A stretch of DNA of 64,000 nt, taken from assembly GCA_965217125.1 (NCBI GenBank), contig OZ244244.1, positions 1,302,001 to 1,366,000 of the forward strand. The letters run 5' to 3'. Every line of letters starts with the position of its first letter. The first letter of the stretch is position 1. Made by a program: the position numbers and the translations under genes. The notes under the pieces are model-generated. The model was not told the origin of the DNA. It saw only the letters and a list, made by a program, of their open reading frames with translations, and did no database searches. This DNA is from JAAOIF01 sp965217125. GTDB lineage: Bacteria > Pseudomonadota > Gammaproteobacteria > PS1 > Pseudothioglobaceae. Positions 1-11,400 of the stretch are shown in pieces.

Positions 1-3000
1 TGTTGCAGCACTAACCATTGTTGGTGTTCCGCTAATAGCACAACTATTACCGCTAACTACAGCATTTAAGCCAGCTGGTAAAGCTAGATTGCTTGCACAA
101 CTTTGAGCAGGGTCGCCTGAGTTGGTAAATTCTACAGGGCTAATCATAACGCCGGCATAGTAGGCTTGTGTCCCTTCTATGTTTGCAATACTTGGTGCAA
201 TGGTAATCTGGCTAACAGAAATCTCCACAGTAGCTGAATCAGTGCCGGTTATGTTTGTGGCAGTAACTGTATATATTGTTGCCGATGCAGTGGTATTCGG
301 TGTTCCTGAAATAGTTCCAGTCTCAGTGCTAAAAGACAGACCAGCACTAAGTGTATCTGAAATAGCATAAGAAGTTGGAGTTCCGCCATTATTTATAACT
401 GTTATAGGATCAATAACTTTTCCAATACCAGCATTAATAGCAGCAACTGAAAGTTCAATGCTTGGAGCAGCTGGATTAACAGTAATACTAAAGGTTGCTG
501 AATCACTGTTAGTTACATTTGTAGCAGTAACTGTATATACAATATTAGTTGCAGCATTAGCAGGTGTTCCTGAAATAGTTCCAGTCTCAGCGCTAAAAGA
601 TAAATTATTAGCAATTGCTGGTGATATAGAATAAGTGGCAGTTCCTCCAGAGTTTGTAACTGTTATATCGCTAATAGCTGTTCCAGCAGTGGCAACAACA
701 GTAGTGGTTGAAACACTAATGCTTGGAGTAGCAAATGTTACACTAATATTAATGGTTGCGGTATCACTGCCTATTGGATTTATTGCGGTAATTGTGTATG
801 TTGTTGCAGCACTAACCATTGTTGGTGTTCCGCTAATAGCACAACTATTACCGCTAACTACAGCATTTAAGCCAGCTGGTAAAGCTAGATTGCTTGCACA
901 ACTTTGAGCAGGGTCGCCTGAGTTGGTAAATTCTACAGGGCTAATCATAACCCCAGCATAGTATGCTTGTGTCCCTTCTATGTTTGCAATACTTGGTGCA
1001 ATGGTAATCTGGCTAACAGAAATCTCCACAGTAGCTGAATCAGTGCCGGTTATGTTTGTGGCAGTAACTGTATATATTGTTGCTGATGCAGTGGCACTTG
1101 GCGTGCCTGAAATAGTTCCAATCTCAGCGCTAAAAGACAGACCAGCACTAAGTGTATCTGAAATAGCATAAGAAGTTGGAGTTCCGCCATTATTTATAAC
1201 TGTTATAGGATCAATAACTTTTCCAATACCAGCATTAATAGCAGCAACTGAAAGTTCAATGCTTGGAGCAGCTGGATTAACAGTAATACTAAAGGTTGCT
1301 GAATCACTGTTAGTTACATTTGTGGCAGTAACTGTATATACAACATTAGTTGCAGCATTAGCAGGTGTTCCTGAAATAGTTCCATCAGTAGTATCAAAAG
1401 ATAAATTATTAGCAATTACTGGTGATATAGAATAAGTAGCACTTCCTCCAGAGTTTGTAACTGTTATATCGCTAATGGCTGTCATGGCAGTAGCAGTAAG
1501 GGTAGAGACTGAAAGCTCAATGCTTGGAGCGGCTGGATTAACAGTAATACTAAGGGTTGCTGAATCACTATTAGTTGCATTTGTGGCAGTAACTGTATAT
1601 ACAACATTAGTTGCAGCATTAGCAGGCGTTCCTGAAATAGTTCCATCAGTAGTATCAAAAGATAAATTATTAGCAATTGCTGGTGAGATAGAATAAGTGG
1701 CAGTTCCTCCAGAGTTTGTAACTGTTATATCGCTAATGGCTGTTCCGGCAGTGGCAGTAAGAGTAGAGACTGAAAGTTCAATGCTTGGAGCTGCTGGATT
1801 GACAGTAATACTAAAGGTTGCTGAATCACTGTTAGTTACATTTGTGGCAGTAACTGTATATACAACATTAGTTGCAGCATTAGCAGGTGTTCCTGAAATA
1901 GTTCCATTAGTAGTATCAAAAGATAAATTATTAGCAATTGCTGGTGATATAGAATAAGTAGCAGTTCCTCCAGAGTTTGTAACTGTTATATCGCTAATAG
2001 CTGTCATGGCAGTAGCAGTAAGGGTAGAGACTGAAAGCTCAATGCTTGGAGCGGCTGGATTAACAGTAATACTAAGGGTTGCTGAATCACTATTAGTTGC
2101 ATTTGTGGCAGTAACTGTATATACAACATTAGTTGCAGCATTAGCAGGCGTTCCTGAAATAGTTCCATCAGTAGTATCAAAAGATAAATTATTAGTAATT
2201 GCTGGTGAGATAGAATAAGTAGCAGTTCCTCCAGAGTTTGTAACTGTTATATCGCTAATGGCTGTTCCGGCAGTGGCAGTAAGAGTAGATACTGAAAGGC
2301 TAATAATTGGAGCTGCTGGATTGACAGTAATACTAAAGGTTGCTGAATCACTGTTAGTTGCATTTGTGGCAGTAATTGTATATACAACATTAGTTGCAGC
2401 ATTAGCAGGTGTTCCTGAAATAGTTCCATCAGTAGTATCAAAAGATAGACCATTATCAATTGCTGGTGAGATAGCATAAGAAGTGGGAGTTCCTCCAAAA
2501 TTTATAACTGTTATATCGCTAATGGCTGTTCCGGCAGTGGCAGTCAGAGTAGAGACTGAAAGGCTAATAATTGGAGCAGCTGGATTAACAGTAATGCTAA
2601 GGGTTGCTGAATCAATGTTAGTTACATTTGTGGCAGTAACTGTATATACAACATTAGTTGCAGCATTAGCAGGTGTTCCTGAAATAGTTCCATCAGTAGT
2701 ATCAAAAGATAAATTATTAGCAATTGCTGGTGATATAGAATAAGTAGCAGTTCCTCCAGAATTTGTAACTATTATATCGCTAATGGCACTGCCGGCAGTA
2801 GCAGTAATAGTAGTGGTTGAAAGACTAATATTTGGAGCTGCTATATTGACAGTAATACTAAGAGTGGCTGAATCACTGTTAGTTACATTGCTGGCAGTTA
2901 TTGTATACACTTGTAGTATTGCAATGGCGCTCGGTGTTCCTGAAATAGTTCCAGTCTCAGTGCTAAAAGATAGGCCTTCGCTAAGTTCTGGTGATATAGA

Positions 3001-6000
3001 ATAAGTGGCAGTTCCTCCAGAGTTTGTAACTGTTATATCGCTAATAGCTGTCCCGGCAGTGGCAACAACAGTAGTGGTTGAAACGCTAATGCTTGGAGTA
3101 GCAAATGTTACGCTAATATTAATGGTTGCGGTATCACTACCTATTGGATTTGTTGCGGTAATTGTGTATGTTGTTGCAGCACTAACCATTGTTGGTGTTC
3201 CGCTAATAGCACAACTATTACCGCTAACTACGGCATTTAAGCCAGCTGGTAAAGCTAGATTGCTTGCACAACTTTGAGCAGGGTCACCTGAGTTGGTAAA
3301 TTCTACAGGGCTAATCATAACGCCGGCATAGTAGGCTTGTGTCCCTTCTATGTTTGCAATACTTGGTGCAATGGTAATCTGGCTAACAGAAATCTCCACA
3401 GTAGCTGAATCAGTGCCGGTTATGTTTGTGGCAGTAACTGTATATATTGTTGCCGATGCAGTGGTATTCGGTGTTCCTGAAATAGTTCCAGTCTCAGTGC
3501 TAAAAGACAGACCAGCACTAAGCGAGCGTGAAATAGCATAAGAAGTTGGAGTTCCGCCATTATTTATAACTGTTATAGGCTCAATAACTTTTCCAATGCC
3601 AGCATTAATAGCAGCAACTGAAAGCTCAATGCTTGGAGCTGCTGGATTAACAGTAATACTAAGGGTTGCTGAATCACTGTTAGTTACATTTGTGGCAGTA
3701 ACTGTATATACAACATTAGTTGCAGCATTGGCAGGTGTTCCTGAAATAGTTCCATTAGTAGTATCAAAAGATAAATTATTAGCAATTGCTGGTGAGATAG
3801 AATAAGTAGCAGTTCCTCCAGAGTTTGTAACTGTTATATCGCTAATGGCACTGCCGGCAGTGGCAGTAATAGTAGTGGTTGAAAGACTAATATTTGGAGC
3901 TTCTATATTGACAGTAATACTAAGAGTGGCTGAATCACTGTTAGTTACATTTGTAGCAGTAACTGTATATACAATATTAGTTGCAGCATTAGCAGGTGTT
4001 CCTGAAATAGTTCCAGTCTCAGCGCTAAAAGATAAATTATTAGCAATTGCTGGTGATATAGAATAAGTGGCAGTTCCTCCAGAGTTTGTAACTGTTATAT
4101 CGCTAATAGCTGTCCCGGCAGTGGCAACAACAGTAGTGGTTGAAACACTAATGCTTGGAGTAGCAAATGTTACACTAATATTAATGGTTGCGGTATCACT
4201 GCCTATTGGATTTGTTGCGGTAATTGTGTATGTTGTTGCAGCACTAACCATTGTTGGTGTTCCGCTAATAGCACAACTATTACCGCTAACTACAGCATTT
4301 AAGCCAGCTGGTAAAGCTAGATTGCTTGCACAACTTTGAGCAGGGTCGCCTGAGTTGGTAAATTCTACAGGGCTAATCATAACCCCAGCATAGTATGCTT
4401 GTGTCCCTTCTATGTTTGCAATACTTGGTGCAATGGTAATCTGGCTAACAGAAATCTCCACAGTAGCTGAATCAGTGCCGGTTATGTTTGTGGCAGTAAC
4501 TGTATATATTGTTGCTGATGCAGTGGCACTTGGTGTTCCTGAAATAGTTCCAGTCTCAGTGCTAAAAGACAGACCAGCACTAAGTGTATCTGAAATAGCA
4601 TAAGAAGTTGGAGTTCCGCCATTATTTATAACTGTTATAGGATCAATAACTTTTCCAATACCAGCATTAATAGCAGCAACTGAAAGTTCAATGCTTGGAG
4701 CAGCTGGATTAACAGTAATACTAAAGGTTGCTGAATCACTGTTAGTTACATTTGTGGCAGTAACTGTATATACAACATTAGTTGCAGCATTAGCAGGTGT
4801 TCCTGAAATAGTTCCATCAGTAGTATCAAAAGATAAATTATTAGCAATTGCTGGTGAGATAGAATAAGTAGCACTTCCTCCAGAGTTTGTAACTGTTATA
4901 TCGCTAATGGCTGTCCTGGCAGTGGCAGTAAGAGTAGAGACTGAAAGGCTAATAATTGGAGCGGCTGGATTGACAGTAATACTAAAGGTTGCTGAATCAC
5001 TGTTAGTTACATTTGTGGCAGTAACTGTATATACAACATTAGTTGCAGCATTAGCAGGTGTTCCTGAAATAGTTCCATCAGTAGTATCAAAAGATAAATT
5101 ATTAGCAATTGCTGGTGAGATAGAATAAGTGGCAGTTCCTCCAGAGTTTGTAACTGTTATATCGCTAATGGCTGTTCCGGCAGTGGCAGTAAGGGTAGAG
5201 ACTGAAAGGCTAATAATTGGAGCGGCTGGATTAACAGTAATGCTAAAGGTTGCTGAATCACTGTTAGTTACATTTGTGGCAGTAACTGTATATACAACAT
5301 TAGTTGCAGCATTGGCAGGCGTTCCTGAAATAGTTCCAGTCTCAGTAGCAAAAGATAAATTATTAGTAATTGCTGGTGAGATAGAATAAGTAGCAGTTCC
5401 TCCAGAGTTTGTAACTGTTATATCGCTAATGGCTGTTCCGGCAGTGGCAGTAAGAGTAGATACTGAAAGGCTAATAATTGGAGCTGCTGGATTGACAGTA
5501 ATACTAAAGGTTGCTGAATCACTGTTAGTTGCATTTGTGGCAGTAACTGTATATACAACATTAGTTGCAGCATTAGCAGGGGTTCCTGAAATAGTTCCAT
5601 TAGTAGTATCAAAAGATAAATTGTTAGCAATTGCTGGTGATATAGAATAAGTAGCACTTCCTCCAGAGTTTGTAACTGTTATATCGCTAATGGCACTGCC
5701 GGCAGTAGCAGTAATAGTAGTGGTTGAAAGACTAATATTTGGAGCTGCTATATTGACAGTAATACTAAGAGTGGCTGAATCACTGTTAGTTAGATTGCTG
5801 GCAGTGATTGTATACACTTGTAGCGCTGCGATGGCGCTCGGTGTTCCTGAAATAGTTCCAGTCTCAGTGCTAAAAGAAAGACCTTCGCTAAGTGCTGGTG
5901 ATATAGAATAAGTGGCAGTTCCGCCATCATTGCTAACTGTTATAGCAGTAATAGCTGTTGCAACACTAGCAACAACAGTAGTGGTTGAAACGCTAATGCT

Positions 6001-8400
6001 TGGAGTAGCAAATGTTACACTAATATTAATGGTTGCGGTATCACTGCCTATTGGATTTGTTGCGGTAATTGTGTATGTTGTTGCAGCACTAACCATTGTT
6101 GGTGTTCCGCTAATAGCACAACTATCACCGCTAACTACAGCATTTAAGCCAACTGGTAAACTTAGATTGCTTGCACAACTTTGAGCAGGGTCGCCTGAGT
6201 TGGTAAATTCTACAGGGCTAATCATAACGCCGGCATAGTAGGCTTGTGTCCCTTCTATGTTTGCAATACTTGGTGCAATGGTAATCTGGCTAACAGAAAT
6301 CTCCACAGTAGCTGAATCAGTGCCGGTTATGTTTGTGGCAGTAACTGTATATATTGTTGCTGATGCAGTGGCACTTGGTGTTCCTGAAATAGTTCCAGTC
6401 TCAGTGCTAAAAGACAGGCCAGCACTAAGTGTATCTGAAATAGCATAAGAAGTTGGAGTTCCGCCATTATTTATGACTGTTATAGGCTCAATAACTTTTC
6501 CAATACCAGCATTAATAGTAGCAACTGAAAGCTCAATGCTTGGAGCGGCTGGATTAACAGTAATACTAAGGGTTGCTGAATCACTATTAGTTGTATTTGT
6601 GGCAGTAACTGTATATACAACATTAGTTGCAGCATTAGCAGGTGTTCCTGAAATAGTTCCATCAGTAGTATCAAAAGATAAATTATTAGCAATTGCTGGT
6701 GATATAGAATAAGTAGCAGTTCCTCCAGAGTTTGTAACTGTTATATCGCTAATGGCTGTTCCGGCAGTGGCAGTAAGAGTAGAGACTGAAAGGCTAATAA
6801 TTGGAGCTGCTGGATTAACAGTAATACTAAGGGTTGCTGAATCACTGTTAGTTGCATTTGTGGCAGTAACTGTATATACAACATTAGCTGCAGCATTAGC
6901 AGGGGTTCCTGAAATAGTTCCAGTCTCAGCGCTAAAAGATAGATTATTAGCAATTGCTGGTGAGATAGAATAAGTAGCAGTTCCTCCAGAGTTTGTAACT
7001 GTTATATTGCTAATGGCTGTTCCGGCAGTGGCAGTAAGAGTAGATACTGAAAGTTCAATGCTTGGAGCTGCTGGATTAACAGTAATACTAAAGGTTGCTG
7101 AATCACTGTTAGTTACATTTGTGGCAGTAACTGTATATACAACATTAGTTGCAGCATTAGCAGGTGTTCCTGAAATAGTTCCAGTCTCAATGCTAAAAGA
7201 TAAATTATTAGCAATTGCTGGTGAGATAGCATAAGAAGTGGGAGTTCCTCCAGAATTTATAACTGTTATATCGCTAATGGCTGTTCCGGCAGTGGCAGTA
7301 AGGGTAGAGACTGAAAGGCTAATAATTGGAGCGGCTGGATTAACAGTAATACTAAGGGTTGCTGAATCACTGTTAGTTACATTTGTGGCAGTAACTGTAT
7401 ATACAACATTAGTTGCAGCATTAGCAGGTGTTCCTGAAATAGTTCCATCAGTAGTATTAAAAGATAGATCATTATCAATTGCTGGTGAGATAGCATAAGA
7501 AGTGGGAGTTCCTCCAAAATTTATAACTGTTATATTGCTAATGGCTGTTCCGGCAGTGGCAGTAAGGGTAGAGACTGAAAGGCTAATAATTGGAGCGGCT
7601 GGATTGACAGTAATACTAAGGGTTGCTGAATCACTGTTAGTTACATTTGTGGCGGTAACTGTATATACAACATTAGTTGCAGCATTAGCAGGTGTTCCTG
7701 AAATAGTTCCATCAGTAGTATCAAAAGATAGACCATTATCAATTGCTGGTGAGATAGCATAAGAAGTGGGAGTTCCTCCAAAATTTATAACTGTTATATT
7801 GCTAATGGCTGTTCCGGCAGTGGCAGTAAGAGTAGAGACTGAAAGGCTAATAATTGGAGCTGCTGGATTGACAGTAATACTAAGGGTTGCTGAATCACTG
7901 TTAGTTGCATTTGTGGCAGTAACTGTATATACAACATTAGTTGCAGCATTAGCAGGTGTTCCTGAAATAGTTCCATCAGTAGTGTCAAAAGATAGACCAT
8001 TACCAATTGCTGGTGATATAGAATATGTTGCATCTCCTCCGTTGTTTGTAACTGTTATATTGTTAATGGCACTCCTGGCAGTGGCAGTAATAGTAGTGGT
8101 TGAAAGACTAATATTTGGAGCCTCTGGATTGACAGTAATGCTAATGGTGGCTGAATCAGTGCCAGTTACATTGCTGGCAGTGATTGTATACACTTGTAGT
8201 GTTGCAGTGGCGCTTGGCGTTCCTGAAATAGCTCCATCAGTAGTATCAAAAGATAGACCTTCGCTAAGTGTCGGTGAGATAGAATAAGTGGCAGTTCCGC
8301 CATCATTGCTAACTGTTATAGCAGTAATAGCCGTTGCAACACTGGCAACAACAGTAGTGGTTGAAAGGCTAATATCTGGGGTAGCTGGATTGACAGTAAT
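1..8400 (-). repeat. He_PIG-like Ig repeat array of giant protein 1
   Basis: Tandem 261-bp or 264-bp coding units (87-88 residues), about 32 in the window, each with the pattern TYSISPAI...LSF...GTISGTP...YTVTATN...SATLSITVN. This matches the putative Ig (He_PIG, PF05345) signature as I know it. A longer Cys-pair subtype (module with SPVEFTNSGDPAQSC) occurs near 1-180, 635-980, 3005-3350, 4067-4412 and 5912-6257. Confidence 0.85.
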
Positions 8401-11400
8401 ATTAATAGCCATCGTAGCGCTATTATTATTGCTATCAGTCAAAATTATGCTAAGGGTTGTAGTTCCTATAAAGTCTGCTGCTGGTTGATAAGTAACAGTG
8501 GTGGTGCTAACACCAGCATTAGTTGTGATATTATTTGTAAAAGTAGCAGTTCCATCAGCGCTATCAGTATATGACCAAGTTATACTATCGCCGTCTAAAT
8601 CAAAACCAGTAAGTTTTGCTACTTCTGTAGAATATGAATCTTGGTCAATAGTAGCACTAAGAGTTGTTGTTGCAGGCAAGCCTGATGGCAGTTCGAAAAA
8701 GCCGTCACCTACACCGTTAGGATCACCTACATCATCACAAGGTCGGTCGTTAAAACTATTAGCACTAATAATACCTAAGCTGTAGCGTAAACAAGTATTA
8801 ATAGGTCCATCAGCAAAATTATCTGCATTATCTGTATTAGTGAGATTAAAACGACCAGGGGCATATTGCTCACCACCTGAACCTTCAGGGTCGCTATCAA
8901 ACAAAATAAAATCACCCAATACAGAATACCAATTACCACTACCTACTGTGCCAAAGCCGGTTTCAGTGCCTGATGCTACGCCTAAATATGTATCAAATAT
9001 GCCGCCTGATAGAGTAGCGTCAAAGAAAAGTCGTTCTTGTTCGCTGTCAATAATTGCAATATGGGCATCAGTATTAAAAGATGATTGTAATTCAACAAAA
9101 TCAGCAAACTTAGCGCCATTATTATTATTTAAACTAAAATATAGGCTACCACCAAATATTGCCGCGTCATTTTGATAGTCGTATTTTCTACTTATAGTAT
9201 CAGTAATAGCATCAATATAAGTAGCAATATCTTGTGAAATTATTGGGGTTTTATTAGTTTGATTAACTATAACTGTTAGCGTTTTGCTAGTAACATCATT
9301 ATTTTCATCAGTTAGGGTTATTGTAATAGTGCCAGTGCCTGTTAAATCTGGGATGACAGTAAAATAAAGTGTGGCTGTTTGCACAGTGCTACTTAAAGCG
9401 GCAGTGGAGTCAATAGAGCTATTAGAAAAAGATACTACAGGTGCTGGATTAGTGGTGAATATACCTCCAGTAGTGCTAACAGCAAATGTGGAATTACTAG
9501 CGCTATTATCCTCATCAATAGCAGTTATATTGACTTGATGACGAATAGTATTAGCGGCATTTTCAGTTAAAGTAATGGTATTTGTGCCTACATTAAAAGT
9601 AGATTGTGTAAGAACATTTATTGTTATAGCCTGAGTGGCTGTGCCATTAGCATTAATAGATTTTACAATAATATTGTATGTGTCATAAACTGCTGGATTG
9701 TTAAATGTTAAAGCACCAGCCGCTGTAAGAGTAAATGATGCTGCATTTGTGCCACTTATCTCTGTTGAGAAAGTGGCTGTATTTCCGTCTTCAGTAGTTG
9801 CAGTTAGAGTTGCTACAATTGTTTCACCTGCTAATACAGTAAATGTATTAGTAGAAGTTATTATTGGCTCGTCTGTGTCATTAACTGTAATAATAAAATC
9901 TTTTGAAAAAGATTTATTGTCTTTATCAGTTGTAATAACATTAATATTGTATGAAGATTGTGTTTCAAAATCAAAAGAATTATTAGCTATTAAAGTATCA
10001 TCAGAAATTGAGAAAGTTGCAGTATTATTTAAAGTATAAGTATGAGTTCCAAAATCAGGGTCAATTGTTGAAAGAGTTCCAACTATAACATTAGCGCCAG
10101 CATTTTCACTTATATTATCGTTTGAAAGAGTTATACCTGTCGGGGCATTATCAAGCACGGTAATGCTAAGTGTTGCTGAGCCAGAACCACCTGCATTTAT
10201 GGCGGTAACTGTCCATATTGTTGCTGATGCGGTGGCGCTTGGCATTCCTGAAATAACTCCAGTGGTAGTGCTAAAAGATAGACCATTGTTGAGTGTTGGT
10301 GAGATAGAATATAAATCAGCAACTCCGCCAGTATTTGTTGAAACTGTTATATCAGTAATATCCACTCCAACAATAGCAGTAATAGTAGTGGTTGAAAGGC
10401 TAATAATTGGAGCTGCTAGATTAACGGTAATATTAACTGTTGCTGTGCCATCACCCCCTGAATTTGTTGCGGTAATTGTATATGTTGTTGCACTACTAAC
10501 TGCACTTGGAGTTCCGCTTATTTCACAAGTGCTGGCATCAGTAGATGGGTCTACACTAAGCCCTGTTGGTAGGGGTGTATTACTATTACAAGATGTTAAA
10601 CCTACTCCTCCAGTATTGGTAAATCTCAATGGGGTGGTAATCGGTGTATCTACAGTATAAATTTGTGCTGGATGATTTGCAAGAACAGGAGCGGGTAAGG
10701 CTTCGTTTATAGCAAAATTATAGTGTACAGCAGTATTATATGAACTTACACTACTACGAAAATTAAGATTAGTTGTAGCAATAGTAGCAGTTAACTTTAA
10801 ATCTATAGTAAATAATCTCTGTGGGCTATCTGGGTCAAATTGTCCTCCTCCAATACACTCAACGGTTACAACTTTACCATCTACACCTGAAACATCACCA
10901 CAAGCAGGAGTAGGATTAACAAAAGTAACGCCTATAAGATTAGTGTTCGTTCCAATCCAAGCAAGGTTGTCACCAGCAGTTCCCCAAACTCTTGAAAATT
11001 GTTTATCTGTGCTGTCATCATCATCTTTATTCTTGACGACATCATCAGTATCATTACTAGGTGCAAGTGTTCCATTATAAACTGGTAGTTCATTTCTAAC
11101 TGCAGTGGCAGTGTAAGTGTTTACAGCAGCAGCATATGCTACTTCTATATTTCTATAATTTTCTAATGCAGCCTGAAATGTTGTTGTTGAACCGAAGTCC
11201 CCTTCGATAGGTTCTTCGATCCTGTTGTCCGTAGGTGGATCACCCACAGGTTGTTCGGTTATTTCAGAAGAACTATAATAAACAAGGGCACCTGAAACAT
11301 TGAAAATACTATCCTCTGTATTTTCTACAAAATGATAAATATCAATAGCGACTTCTCCAGTATCTTTTGCATAAATAGGATTGGCAGCTAACAGGTTTTG

